27,528 nucleotides of DNA from UBA5314 sp039679855 (GCA_039679855.1 JBDKUE010000150.1:1-27528); one strand, 5' to 3'. Positions 1 through 7,585 are shown, numbered from the stretch's first letter. Notes: generated from the letters alone by a model not told the origin. Numbers and translations are program-made.

Positions 1-1127
1 TCCAATGCTTCGTACAGGGTATTGTCCTCTTTAGCAAAATGCAGCCGGATTAGATGGTTAATATCTTCGTGAAAAAAGCTTGATCCCGGAACGGCTCCCA
101 CACCGACATCACGGGCGAGAACTTCGCAGAATTCAAGGTCGCTTTGATAGCCGAACTCCGAAATATCGAGCAGCACATAATACGCACCTTCCGGAGTGTT
201 GTGAACAATACCGATCCGATCAAGACCCTGCATAAACAGGTCTCGTTTAAGGGTATATTCCTGTTTCAGATGTTTGTAATATTCATCTGGGAACTGAAGC
301 CCTACAACCGCTGCTTCTTGAAGAGGTGCGGCAGCCCCTACGGTCAGAAAATCATGAACCTTTTTGGCGACGTCAACAATATATTCCGGAGCAATAATAT
401 AACCCAGACGCCAGCCTGTTATCGAATAGGTTTTAGACAGTGAACTGCAGGAAAGGGTCCGCTCGAACATTCCGGGCAGAGATGCAATGTAGGTATGTTG
501 ATGCGGAGCATAGACGATGTGTTCATAGACTTCGTCGGTTATAACAAATGCATCGTATATTATAGCAAGATCGGCAATGATCTCAAGTTCGCCGCGGGTA
601 AATACTTTACCGCACGGATTAGATGGATTGCACAGAATTAGGGCTTTGGGACGCTGTTTAAAGGCAGCCTCCAATTCATCCGGGTTGAATTGGAATGACG
701 GCGGGTATAAGGGAACATAAATCGGCTCCGCTCCGGACAGTATTGTATCTGCACCGTAGTTTTCATAGAACGGCGAAAATACGATTACTTTATCCCCAGG
801 ATTGGCGACGGTCATCATGGCCGCCATCATGGCTTCCGTGCTCCCGCAGGTGACGACGATTTCCTTTTCCGGGTCAATTTCTCTTGCCATCAGCCGGGAC
901 TGTTTTGCCGCCAGGGCATTCCGGAAGTTCTGTGCTCCCCAGGTAAGGGCATACTGATGCGGCCCACCGTGAGATACTTGCGCCAGACGGTCCAATATTT
1001 CACGGGGCGGATCAAAATCGGGAAAACCCTGCGATAAGTTCACCGCACTATACTGTAAAGAGATGCGGGTCATTCTGCGGATTACGGAATCAGTGAATGT
1101 TGAGGTTCTGTTTGATAACTGCGGCAT
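1..1127 (-). CDS. Class I/II PLP-dependent aminotransferase, C-terminus cut by window edge
   Basis: About 375 residues are visible from an ATG at 1127; the reading frame runs off base 1, so perhaps 10-20 C-terminal residues are missing. The ATG follows a GAAAGGAAC ribosome site. Fold-type I features are visible: an N-terminal NLSQGFPDF motif, a GSTEAMMA turn, the NPSNPCGK segment, TDEVYEHIVY, and the lysine box SLSKTYSITGWRLGY, whose Lys (about residue 232) should carry the pyridoxal phosphate. Members of this family move amino groups from amino acids to 2-oxo acids in the cytosol; the NLSQGFPDF opening resembles kynurenine/methionine aminotransferase-like (YbdL-type) enzymes. Substrate cannot be read from sequence. 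It is divergent from hicAB, with about 200 bp between them. Confidence 0.93.
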   Translation of the reverse strand, partial: MPQLSNRTSTFTDSVIRRMTRISLQYSAVNLSQGFPDFDPPREILDRLAQVSHGGPHQYALTWGAQNFRNALAAKQSRLMAREIDPEKEIVVTCGSTEAMMAAMMTVANPGDKVIVFSPFYENYGADTILSGAEPIYVPLYPPSFQFNPDELEAAFKQRPKALILCNPSNPCGKVFTRGELEIIADLAIIYDAFVITDEVYEHIVYAPHQHTYIASLPGMFERTLSCSSLSKTYSITGWRLGYIIAPEYIVDVAKKVHDFLTVGAAAPLQEAAVVGLQFPDEYYKHLKQEYTLKRDLFMQGLDRIGIVHNTPEGAYYVLLDISEFGYQSDLEFCEVLARDVGVGAVPGSSFFHEDINHLIRLHFAKEDNTLYEAL

Positions 1128-1329
1128 ATTTTGTTCCTTTCACAAATAACCGTCCAGCCGACCAAAGGTCGTATCGGGAAGGTCTTAGTAAATTTTTTGC
1201 TCCCTTTTTGCTCTAATCTTTATCTTATCAGACTTTCCGTAATCCTGGATTTCTATTGATGCGTGACCAGAGGGACGCAGTGACAGATCCCTTGTCCCCA
1301 CTACTACCAGAGGTTCAGCACCGGCTTTC

Positions 1330-1376
1330 TCGACACGTATAATAGTACGTGTTATAATGGTTCTCAAGGAGGTGAT
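1330..1376 (+). promoter_or_regulatory. hicAB promoter with palindromic operator in the -35/-10 spacer
   Basis: TCGACA (1330-1335), a 17-base spacer and TATAAT (1353-1358) form a sigma-A-type promoter. A perfect inverted repeat, ACACGTA-N6-TACGTGT (1333-1352), fills the spacer. A start site near 1365 would put the AAGGAGGTGAT ribosome site (1366-1376) at the very 5' end of the mRNA. HicAB pairs are known to be repressed by their DNA-binding antitoxin, so this is the likely HicB operator (inference). Confidence 0.7.
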
Positions 1377-1383
1377 AGTGCAT

Positions 1384-1575
1384 GTGAATAGTATGTCATC
1401 CAGACAGGTCCTTCAGAGATTATTTAAGGATGGATGGTATATTGTCAATCAATCCGGTTCTCATGTACAACTTAAACATAATATTAAAAAGGGGAAAGTG
1501 ACTGTACCACACCCTAAGAAGGACCTGAAAGAAAAAACGATTAGGAATATCCTCAAACAGGCGGGGCTTGAGTAG
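1384..1575 (+). CDS. hicA: HicA-type mRNA interferase toxin
   Basis: This is a small basic protein of about 63 residues with the HicA signature: an N-terminal helix (SSRQVLQRLFKDGWYIV), then QSGSHVQLKH, where the His after GS is the family's catalytic residue, then TVPHPKKDLKEKTIRNILKQAGL. HicA toxins have a double-stranded-RNA-binding-like fold and cleave mRNA when free of HicB. The ATG at 1357 lies inside the -10 box of the promoter and cannot be the start. GTG at 1384 (or GTG 1378) sits correctly behind the AAGGAGGTGAT site; ATG 1393 is too distant. hicB follows 31 bases after the stop, so the two are surely co-transcribed. Confidence 0.9.
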   Translation: MNSMSSRQVLQRLFKDGWYIVNQSGSHVQLKHNIKKGKVTVPHPKKDLKEKTIRNILKQAGLE

Positions 1576-1606
1576 CTCCACCAGGGAAGGAGGTTTAAAT
1601 ATATCA

Positions 1607-2026
1607 ATGGACAAATACTGGTTTCCAGCAGTTTTTGAATCTTGCTCCGAAGGTGGCTATAGTGTTACTTTCCCTGATCTTCCTGGAATAGTAACCGAAG
1701 GCGATACTATAGAAGATGCATTAGTAATGGCTAAGGATGCCTTGGAACTTCATTTATATGGAATGGAAAAAGATCAGGAGGAAATTCCGTGCCCTAGTTT
1801 TCCTAGTAAAATTCAACCTAGTGATGGTGCATTCGTTAGTATAATCGAAGCGTGGATGCCTTTAGTAAGAGAACAGATGCTTAGTAAAGCTGTCAAAAAA
1901 ACATTAACTATTCCACAATGGCTTAACGAAATTGCGGAAGAGAAAAAAGTTAATTATTCTCAAATTCTTCAGTTGGCGCTTAAGGAACACCTTGATGTAA
2001 AAGAACCATCTTATTTAAAAAAGTAA
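1607..2026 (+). CDS. hicB: HicB-family antitoxin with ribbon-helix-helix C-terminus
   Basis: This 139-residue protein has two parts. Residues about 1-65 are the HicB antitoxin domain (YWFPAVFESCSEGGYSVTFPDLPG, then EDALVMAKDALELHL), a partial RNase H-like fold that covers HicA. Residues about 95-130 (KKTLTIPQWLNEIAEEKKVNYSQILQLALKEHL) look like a ribbon-helix-helix DNA-binding segment, which would bind the palindrome upstream of hicA. The frame is open upstream to a TTG at 1568, but ATG 1607 follows a GGAAGGAGG ribosome site (13-base spacing, rather long) and gives the family's normal N-terminus. The protein neutralises HicA and represses its own operon, by family knowledge. Confidence 0.9.
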   Translation: MDKYWFPAVFESCSEGGYSVTFPDLPGIVTEGDTIEDALVMAKDALELHLYGMEKDQEEIPCPSFPSKIQPSDGAFVSIIEAWMPLVREQMLSKAVKKTLTIPQWLNEIAEEKKVNYSQILQLALKEHLDVKEPSYLKK

Positions 2027-2031
2027 TATAA

Positions 2032-2170
2032 TGATACATCCAGCGCTTGTACATAAGCGCTTCCCACTTTTTGTAATGTTATTGATGTATAAGGACAGCC
2101 ACGCTTCCCTTTTTATGCCCAGTTTCCACGTACCTGTGCGCTTCCGCTATTTGCTCCAATGAGTATGTTC
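2032..2170 (-). pseudogene. Truncated duplicate of the 3' end of an MDR oxidoreductase gene
   Basis: These 139 bases match 5010-5148 with seven mismatches and no gaps. On the minus strand they carry the last 30 codons and stop (2079-2081) of a second copy of the oxidoreductase at 5057-6031, plus about 47 bases of 3' flank. Within the codons, three of the four differences are synonymous (the fourth is Met to Ile), so the copy seems to have diverged under selection before losing its 5' part. The match stops abruptly at 2170, where a small inverted repeat (GTTACAC 2172-2178 / GTGTAAC 2192-2198) begins. No start or upstream codons are left. Confidence 0.75.
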
Positions 2171-2260
2171 GGTTACACCGGGACGTTCTTCGTGTAACAG
2201 TGCTTGTGGGAAGTTGATAAATTACCATGACGGCGCGAGAAAAGTTATCCATTTTTCTTT

Positions 2261-3142
2261 TTATAATAAATATTTACCGATAATCCGATCAGTGGCACTA
2301 CCACCAAAAAGAACCCTATTATTTCGGGTGTCTAATTTTACAATGTTAAACTCCATATTTGTACTACCTTGTTCAATGGAGATACTGCCCCCATTCCAGA
2401 GCTTGTTTTTTAGCATATAGTAGCCAAACGCGCAATTACCAGACCCGGTAGCCGGGTCCTCCAAATACCCGAATCGGGGAGCAAAAACTCTAGTATGGGC
2501 TATATTTTCAGGGTTTTGTACCTCTTTGGAAAATATCAAAATAATATCAATGTCATGGTCTATACAAAAAGTCTTAAGCTGCTGTTCATTCGGAAAAACT
2601 CTGATTTCGTCTTCAAGCCTGGTAATAGGTACTATTAGTGTTCTTAATCCCGCATTAATTATATCAATCTGATACTTGTCGGAAACTTGCCTGGTTTCCA
2701 AATTCAGATTTTTGGCTATAAGCTCTAATGATAAATCTGCGCCAATATATTCAGGTTCCGGAGCGGTAATAAATACTGCATTTTGCTCAGGAATCCGGTT
2801 GTAAACGGTTAAATCCCCTTTTCTATTTGTTTCAATAAGCAGTACACTTTTTCCCATCAAGCCCGGTGTACTCTTAATAAGGCTGTACATGCATGCAATA
2901 GTACCGTGCCCGCAGAAATCCACTTCACACTCGGATGAATAATAAACCAGTTTATAATCTACCCGCGATGATTTGCTGCAATACACAACTTCGGAAACAA
3001 AGCCTTTATGTTGTCTGGCAATTAACTGCATCTCATCTTCATCAAGGGTTTGGCTATTTTCCAAATAAATACACGCTGCCGGATTGCCCAATGACTTTTC
3101 AGATGTGAAAGCATCAATCTTTTTATAATGATATTCGCTCAT
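2261..3142 (-). CDS. PhzF-family isomerase / epimerase-like protein
   Basis: This 293-residue protein is full length for the PhzF family (diaminopimelate-epimerase-like double hot-dog fold). It shows the usual opening (YKKIDAFTSEKSLGNPAACIYL), the region of the catalytic acid (GFVSEVVYC, Glu near residue 50), the CGHGT turn (about 77-81), and the C-terminal FGYLEDPATGSGNCAFGYY signature. In phenazine producers PhzF isomerises a dihydro-hydroxyanthranilate; most homologues elsewhere have unknown substrates, and no phenazine genes are near. The ATG at 3142 follows a TGGAGGAC ribosome site. It is probably transcribed alone; the MDR gene remnant lies just downstream. Family assignment is firm, the reaction is unknown. 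Confidence 0.92.
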   Translation of the reverse strand: MSEYHYKKIDAFTSEKSLGNPAACIYLENSQTLDEDEMQLIARQHKGFVSEVVYCSKSSRVDYKLVYYSSECEVDFCGHGTIACMYSLIKSTPGLMGKSVLLIETNRKGDLTVYNRIPEQNAVFITAPEPEYIGADLSLELIAKNLNLETRQVSDKYQIDIINAGLRTLIVPITRLEDEIRVFPNEQQLKTFCIDHDIDIILIFSKEVQNPENIAHTRVFAPRFGYLEDPATGSGNCAFGYYMLKNKLWNGGSISIEQGSTNMEFNIVKLDTRNNRVLFGGSATDRIIGKYLL

Positions 3143-3276
3143 ATCTAATCGTCCTCCAGACCTCCCTATGATACGCTACACAGATGTAAGATTCTTATCC
3201 CAAGTAATTAAATAGCTTTCCTGCCAGCGCCTTGAAACCCAAAGTGTCCAGGGGCCGGCGCATGTATTCTATTCGT

Positions 3277-3990
3277 TCAAAGGTTGCTCATAATAATAGA
3301 ACGAACGGTTTCAGATAAATTATTCATTTCTTCTTTGGTAAGTCCCATCGGATCTATCGGATCGGATATAATAACTTCAACGTGAGCGGGCTTAATTCTA
3401 AAGCCGTTTTGTTCCAACAGCTTATAGCTTCCTTTAATAGTAACGGGAATAATCATTACTTTGGCTTTTGCCGCGATTCTTAAGCCGCCCGCCTTAAATT
3501 CTCCCATAGCATTCCCTTGGGAACGGGTACCTTCAGGGAAAATAGCCATCGAATATCCCTGTCTCAAATATTCTGCAGCCTCATTCATGACCCGAAGAGA
3601 TTGCCGCATATCATTTCTATCCAAAAAAACGCAGTTCATCTGTTTCATCCAATCACGAATGAGGGGCATCTTTAGCAGTTCGATTTTGGCGATAAATGCT
3701 TTCGGTTTATCGATAGTTCCCAATAATATCGGGATATCAAAATTACCTTGATGATTACTTACGAACAAAACCGGTCGATCTAAAGGCACCTTTTCTGAAC
3801 CTGTTACCGTCACCGATGCTCCGGCCACTCTTAATAAGTCTTTCGCCCATTTTGATGCTACTTTACTCACTAAGATATCATGTTCTTTTATCTTACCCTC
3901 TTTAAAAAGACGCTTGGCTTTGAAGTATTTTGGCAGAATTTTTACCAGATAAAGCCAAAAATAAATAAACCAAATGATTGTACGAAACAT
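3277..3990 (-). CDS. plsC: 1-acyl-sn-glycerol-3-phosphate acyltransferase (PlsC type)
   Basis: This 237-residue membrane-associated acyltransferase would make phosphatidic acid from lysophosphatidic acid in phospholipid synthesis. Seen in the sequence: a hydrophobic N-terminus (FRTIIWFIYFWLYLVKILP), the catalytic block NHQGNFD (the HX4D motif), and the substrate-binding FPEGTRS block followed by FKAGGLRIAAKAKVMIIPV. Length fits the family. The frame opens at 4011, but ATG 3990 is chosen because GGAGG at 4001-4005 lies 10 bases ahead. phzF lies 134 bp downstream on the same strand. A second PlsC elsewhere in the genome is possible, so the gene symbol is by motif only. Confidence 0.9.
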   Translation of the reverse strand: MFRTIIWFIYFWLYLVKILPKYFKAKRLFKEGKIKEHDILVSKVASKWAKDLLRVAGASVTVTGSEKVPLDRPVLFVSNHQGNFDIPILLGTIDKPKAFIAKIELLKMPLIRDWMKQMNCVFLDRNDMRQSLRVMNEAAEYLRQGYSMAIFPEGTRSQGNAMGEFKAGGLRIAAKAKVMIIPVTIKGSYKLLEQNGFRIKPAHVEVIISDPIDPMGLTKEEMNNLSETVRSIIMSNL

Positions 3991-4313
3991 TTCTTTAACT
4001 CCTCCGGGCAACTGAAGCCTGTATTTTGGGTTTCCTTCTAATTCTCCCTGGGAACCACAAAATCCTCCGATAATAGGTTAATCATACGAACTACTCTCGA
4101 AATCGTAATGGTTTGGGTAGATAAAGGGAGGCAGATTTCCTTTCATATGGGACGCGGGGACAGGTCCCACGAGGGTACTTTTTTAGTAGTCTCGAACCAT
4201 CCCGTTATGCTCCTGGTCATTCTTTAATTAGTGATTATACAAAACATTTACAATGATAATTTTCGTGCGGAACGCAGATATTAATAATGTTGAATGATTG
4301 GAGGTTGGATTAA
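3991..4313. other. Intergenic region between divergent plsC and stress-protein genes
   Basis: I see no gene here. The stretch must hold the promoters for both divergent genes; no convincing -35/-10 pair stands out on the plus strand. It contains a copy of the GCGGGGACAGGTCC motif at 4154-4167. Confidence 0.5.
4154..4167 (+). repeat. Dispersed GCGGGGACAGGTCC motif, copy 1
   Basis: The 14 bases GCGGGGACAGGTCC recur exactly at 16356-16369, in both cases in intergenic DNA. Here the motif extends to a short palindrome, GGGAC-AG-GTCCC. It is probably part of a dispersed repeat family of the genome (inference from two copies). Confidence 0.5.
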
Positions 4314-4826
4314 ATGGAAAAAAGAGTTATTGGCTATTTTGAGGATAACAGAAGAGCTGAACAGGCCGCAAATGAATTAAAAGCAAAGGGGTTTAGTGAA
4401 ATTTCTATCCTGGGGAACGAAGAGGGAGGGAACAGCAGTCGTAAAGGTAGAGGCAACAACAATATGAGCTTTGATGATCAGAACCTGACCAAAGGTACAG
4501 TAACCGGCGGGACTCTAGGCGGAGTTGCTGGACTAGCTGCAGGCACAGGAGTTTTGGGGGCACTCGGTGCTGCCGCACTACTCATTCCAGGGGTGGGACC
4601 AATCGTTGCCTTGGGTCCGATAGCAGCTGCCCTGGGTGGTGCTGCAACCGGTGGTGTAGCAGGAGCACTGGTTGATTACGGTATTCCCAAAGATCGTAGT
4701 GATTTCTATGAAACTAAGATCAAAGAAGGCAAAACTATAATGATTCTTAAAGCGAATGAAGATAAAATCGATACTGCTGCTGATATTTTAAGAAATGACG
4801 GCGCTAATGACGTGAGGGTTCATTAA
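4314..4826 (+). CDS. General stress protein (YflT / GSP17M-type) with glycine-alanine-rich core
   Basis: This is a 170-residue protein. Residues 1-40 (KRVIGYFEDNRRAEQAANELKAKGFSEISIL) form a small alpha/beta domain like that of the general stress protein 17M family. Residues about 60-122 are a hydrophobic Gly/Ala-rich stretch (GTVTGGTLGGVAGLAAGTG, then PIVALGPIAAALGGAATGG) that may insert in or lie on the membrane. The C-terminus (YETKIKEGKTIMILKANEDKIDTAADILRNDGANDVRVH) is a second small alpha/beta unit facing the same way as the first. The start has a TTGGAGG site. In Bacillus such proteins belong to the SigB stress regulon; I see no clear SigB promoter here. The molecular role is unknown. 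Confidence 0.8.
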   Translation: MEKRVIGYFEDNRRAEQAANELKAKGFSEISILGNEEGGNSSRKGRGNNNMSFDDQNLTKGTVTGGTLGGVAGLAAGTGVLGALGAAALLIPGVGPIVALGPIAAALGGAATGGVAGALVDYGIPKDRSDFYETKIKEGKTIMILKANEDKIDTAADILRNDGANDVRVH

Positions 4827-4877
4827 TAACGATACTAATGGATCTGTGATGGGCTTTATCAAGTAAAAAAGGTGGTG

Positions 4878-4941
4878 GACGGGGTGTATCCCGAACTTTG
4901 TGCAAAGTCCAAGTCTACTCTGCATTCTCAATCGCCCCGTC
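4878..4941. repeat. Inverted-repeat element between convergent genes
   Basis: Outer arms GACGGGG (4878-4884) and CCCCGTC (4935-4941) enclose a second hairpin, ACTTTG (4895-4900) / CAAAGT (4903-4908). It lies between the convergent stress-protein and oxidoreductase genes and could end transcription from either side, although there is no T-run. The GACGGGG arm resembles other GC-rich elements in this window. Confidence 0.45.
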
Positions 4942-5009
4942 TCCCTGACATTAAAGTTATTTAATCAAATTACACCTCTATTTGGCTGGGCGAATACTCT
5001 GTCCGTGCC

Positions 5010-5148
5010 TGATACATACAGCTCTTGTACATAAGCACTTCCCACTTTTTGTAATGTTATTGATGTATAAGAACAGCCACGCTTCCCTTTTTATGCCCCG
5101 TTTCCACATACCTGTGCGCTTCCGCCATTTGCTCCAATGAGTATGTTC
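5010..5148 (-). repeat. Parent copy of the 139-bp duplication (3' end of MDR gene)
   Basis: This segment includes the last 30 codons of the oxidoreductase gene and 47 bases beyond its stop. It is about 95% identical to 2032-2170, in the same orientation, with seven substitutions and no indels. Confidence 0.8.
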
Positions 5149-6031
5149 TATCAATGACGGCCCGCAGCTTTCCTGATTCTATCAATTTATTCAGAAAATC
5201 CAGGTCCTCTTTTTTCTCGGCAGGTTTACGTAAGCCTGTGGCCATGAAAATAGCCTTTTTGCTTGTGAACAATGAGGTCCATAGCATATTCAGCATGATA
5301 TTCAATGAAGGAACGGTATTAAGATATATCCCATCCGTCGTCAGGATTTTTCTGCATCTGGAAAACGAACTTTTTGAAACGGCGTCAAACACAATGTCGT
5401 ACTTTTGGCCGGATTTCGTATAGTCTTCTTTTGTGTAGTCGATTGCTTTATCAGCTCCAATAGACTTGACCAGCTCTAAATTTGCGGGACCGCAGATGGC
5501 AGTGACATCAGCTCCGTAATATTTGGCGAGCTGCACCGCATATACGCCGATCCCTCCGGATGCGCCGATAATTAAGATTTTTTGGCCTTTTCTAATTTTT
5601 CCACTGTCTCTAAGAAAGGGCAGTGCGGTGAGCGAACCTTCGCTGATGGCCGCGGCTTCTTCAAATGTGACCCTTGCCGGTATGATTGCCAGCGCTTCTT
5701 TTTCCTGCAGTACGATGTATTCGGCATTGGTGCCCATATTAATGCCGGAAGAACCGTAAATTGCATCACCTGCTTTAAATAACGTTACATTGTTTCCTAC
5801 CTTTTCTATAACACCAGAGAGCACGTCTCCCGGGATTTTTCCAGGGCGGGTCAATCCAGTAAAAAAGCGCGAAATAAAAGGTTTGCCTTTTCGAAAAGCA
5901 CAGTCCGGTGGAGCCGCCACCGTTGCCTCAATTCTTACCAGCACCTCATTATCACCGGGTATGGGTTTCTCCGCTTCAACCAACTGGATAACCTCCGGAG
6001 GCCCGTATTTCTTGCATACAACTGCTTTCAA
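5057..6031 (-). CDS. Zinc-independent medium-chain NAD(P)-dependent oxidoreductase (quinone reductase-like)
   Basis: This 324-residue protein is of the MDR superfamily, quinone-oxidoreductase branch. Seen: the GroES-like N-terminal half opening MKAVVCKKYGPPEVIQL, with IPGDVLSGVIEKVGNNV around residues 69-84; the Rossmann dinucleotide loop GASGGIGVYAVQLA near 155-168; and the C-terminal helix SLEQMAEAHRYVETGHKKGSV. The catalytic and structural zinc ligands of true alcohol dehydrogenases are absent. Such enzymes reduce quinones or alpha,beta-unsaturated carbonyls using NADPH. TTG at 6031 is preferred to TTG 6037 because it gives the family's MKA start and better spacing from CGAGGAAG. A perfect palindrome lies 40 bases upstream. 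Its 3' end is duplicated at 2032-2170. Confidence 0.9.
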   Translation of the reverse strand: MKAVVCKKYGPPEVIQLVEAEKPIPGDNEVLVRIEATVAAPPDCAFRKGKPFISRFFTGLTRPGKIPGDVLSGVIEKVGNNVTLFKAGDAIYGSSGINMGTNAEYIVLQEKEALAIIPARVTFEEAAAISEGSLTALPFLRDSGKIRKGQKILIIGASGGIGVYAVQLAKYYGADVTAICGPANLELVKSIGADKAIDYTKEDYTKSGQKYDIVFDAVSKSSFSRCRKILTTDGIYLNTVPSLNIMLNMLWTSLFTSKKAIFMATGLRKPAEKKEDLDFLNKLIESGKLRAVIDRTYSLEQMAEAHRYVETGHKKGSVAVLIHQ

Positions 6032-6071
6032 ACTCAATCTTCCTCGTTTTAGTTTTATTTCATATTAAGTT

Positions 6072-6086
6072 TTGTTGTTACAACAA
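6072..6086. promoter_or_regulatory. Palindrome TTGTTGT-T-ACAACAA upstream of the MDR gene
   Basis: A perfect 15-base palindrome lies about 40 bp upstream of the oxidoreductase start, a typical place for a repressor operator. A related half (TAAGTTTATTGTTGT) lies just upstream of the TetR gene, near 7602-7616; the palindrome here is also preceded by TAAGTTT. The TetR product is therefore a candidate binder (inference). Confidence 0.45.
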
Positions 6087-6424
6087 TCAGCACGCAATTT
6101 TCTTTTTATCTTTTAGCCTCTCTCATTTTTTGCTGCTAAAAATAAGAAAATAAGTGAGCAACATATCATAACAATGAATGGCAATAAGTATCTTCGGAGT
6201 CGAAAAAAATATTTGAATTCCCTGGTTTCATTCACGTTTCTTATTCCCCCGCAATTAAAGTAATCAAGCCGCCAATCTCATAATACGATACATACTTTGT
6301 GAATTCCACCATATTTATCCACTACTATTTATTATAGTAAATGCTACTAGAGCGTTTTTAAAATCATTGATGATGTTTGGCGTTATAGAGACTGAACAGA
6401 ACCATAAGCACCAACTCCGGGATT
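6087..6424. other. AT-rich intergenic stretch without recognisable genes
   Basis: About 340 bases with stops in all frames and no coding or structural signal that I can support. It lies between the oxidoreductase gene (its upstream side) and the end of the PEP-synthase-like remnant. Confidence 0.5.
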
Positions 6425-6917
6425 TTACTGCATATAGACCTTGCCTTCATCCCCGTCTACAACCACGTTCTGCCCATCTTTAATAAGGCGCATGGCCCCG
6501 GGTATATTCAAGATACAAGGTATTTACCGGGCGCGCTTGGACCAGAACAAAGTCCTGACCGTCAAAAACCCATTCAATATCGATACCCATTCTTTTGAGT
6601 TCGGCGATCAATTTTTCCTGGATATACACAGGGAATAATCCTGCTTTGATTTTCTCTCTTAGCTTAAGAAGTTCTTCTTCAATTTCTTTCTCTGTAATGT
6701 TGGCGACGGTAACCCTTGTAGAAATCTTAGATATGGCTTCAGATAGATTATTTTCTTTAATAAAAGCCCGGTAGGAATCAGCAGACAAAACACCACCAAC
6801 TGGAATAGTAAAGCCATAACGGTTCAGCCGGCTCAGGTTCCAGCCCTTCCCCCCAACGGCTTCTACTCCAGCGGTAAAAGCTTCCGACCAATTAAAGAAT
6901 AACCTTTTCCCAACCAT
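6425..6917 (-). pseudogene. PEP synthase / pyruvate-phosphate-dikinase-like gene remnant with internal deletions
   Basis: The first about 95 codons from ATG 6917 (good GAGGGGGAAGAGG site) encode the start of a PPDK_N ATP-binding domain: FFNWSEAF, VGGKGWNLSRLNRYGFTIPVGGVLSADSYRAFI. The sequence then jumps to MGIDIEWVFDGQDFVLVQARPVNT, which in this family lies some 200 residues later. A stop follows in this frame at 6480-6482. In the next frame the DNA continues as GAMRLIKDGQNVVVDGDEGKVYMQ and a stop at 6425-6427, which matches the end of the phospho-histidine swivelling domain. Normal members have about 800 residues, so two in-gene deletions and a frameshift have left under 170 codons. It lies 38 bp downstream of the TetR gene, in the same direction. 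A rifampin-phosphotransferase origin is equally possible. Confidence 0.8.
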
Positions 6918-6955
6918 ACCTCTTCCCCCTCAATGAAATGCATGCTGCTTTGTGT

Positions 6956-7585
6956 TTAGGAGTCGTGCAGTTCGTTTTTTACCCCGCTCAGAAAACAGTC
7001 TACATTCTTCTCTATGCTTTCATTTATTGATATTAATTCCGGGTGGTTCACCCATAGAAGTGCCGAAAAGAAGTGGTTGTATTCCAATCCACCCATAACG
7101 CCAGCATTCACATCCGGCCTGATTTCGCCGGATTCTATACCCAGCTTAAATATATGTACCAAAACGGTTGAGAAACCGGTGCCTGCGTTCTCATCTAAAT
7201 GTTTTATTGCCTGAACGGCTTGGGACATCTTGTAGACAAAGTGCCGCTCAAACAAGTCATTGCTCAAATCTATATGCATCCATTCCATTGATTTTTGTAG
7301 AGCAGCAATGAGCCTGGTCCGGGTATCGGGCAATTTGTCCAAATACTCCAGCATTGCCGGCGTTTGTTCCCGTATAATACTCTGAATATGTTCATAGATA
7401 ATGGCTTCCTTTTCAGGGAAATGGTTAAAAACAGTGCCTTTGGCGACATCCGCTTCCATAGCGATTTGGTCTACGGTAGTCTTGTCAAAACCCTGCCGTT
7501 TGAATAAATCCATGGCCACCGCTAAAATTCTCTTTTTTGTCTCTTCTTTTTTCCGTTCAGTCCGGCTCTTTTTATTTGCCTCCAT
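6956..7585 (-). CDS. TetR/AcrR-family transcriptional repressor
   Basis: This 209-residue regulator has a basic N-terminus (KKSRTERKKEETKKRI), then the TetR helix-turn-helix (AVAMDLFKRQGFDKTTVDQIAMEADVAKGTVFNHFPEKEAII, about residues 22-64), and a variable ligand-binding helical domain (AALQKSMEWMHIDLSNDLFERHF onward). The ATG at 7585 follows GAGGTGAGGG. It would repress its own gene and perhaps the PEP-synthase-like gene directly downstream, now decayed. The TTGTTGT-bearing segment upstream resembles the palindrome before the MDR oxidoreductase, suggesting that gene as another target. Ligand unknown. Confidence 0.92.
   Translation of the reverse strand: MEANKKSRTERKKEETKKRILAVAMDLFKRQGFDKTTVDQIAMEADVAKGTVFNHFPEKEAIIYEHIQSIIREQTPAMLEYLDKLPDTRTRLIAALQKSMEWMHIDLSNDLFERHFVYKMSQAVQAIKHLDENAGTGFSTVLVHIFKLGIESGEIRPDVNAGVMGGLEYNHFFSALLWVNHPELISINESIEKNVDCFLSGVKNELHDS

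Noticed and set aside
144..443. Plus-strand open frame of 99 codons
   Set aside because: It is antisense to the well-conserved aminotransferase gene, with low-complexity composition and no start signals.
1185..1367. Minus-strand open frame of 60 codons over the hicAB promoter
   Set aside because: No ribosome site, no recognisable sequence, and it overlaps the hicAB promoter and operator.
2261..3142. A phenazine or other natural-product cluster based on the PhzF-like gene
   Set aside because: No other biosynthesis genes are nearby; PhzF-like proteins are common as single genes.
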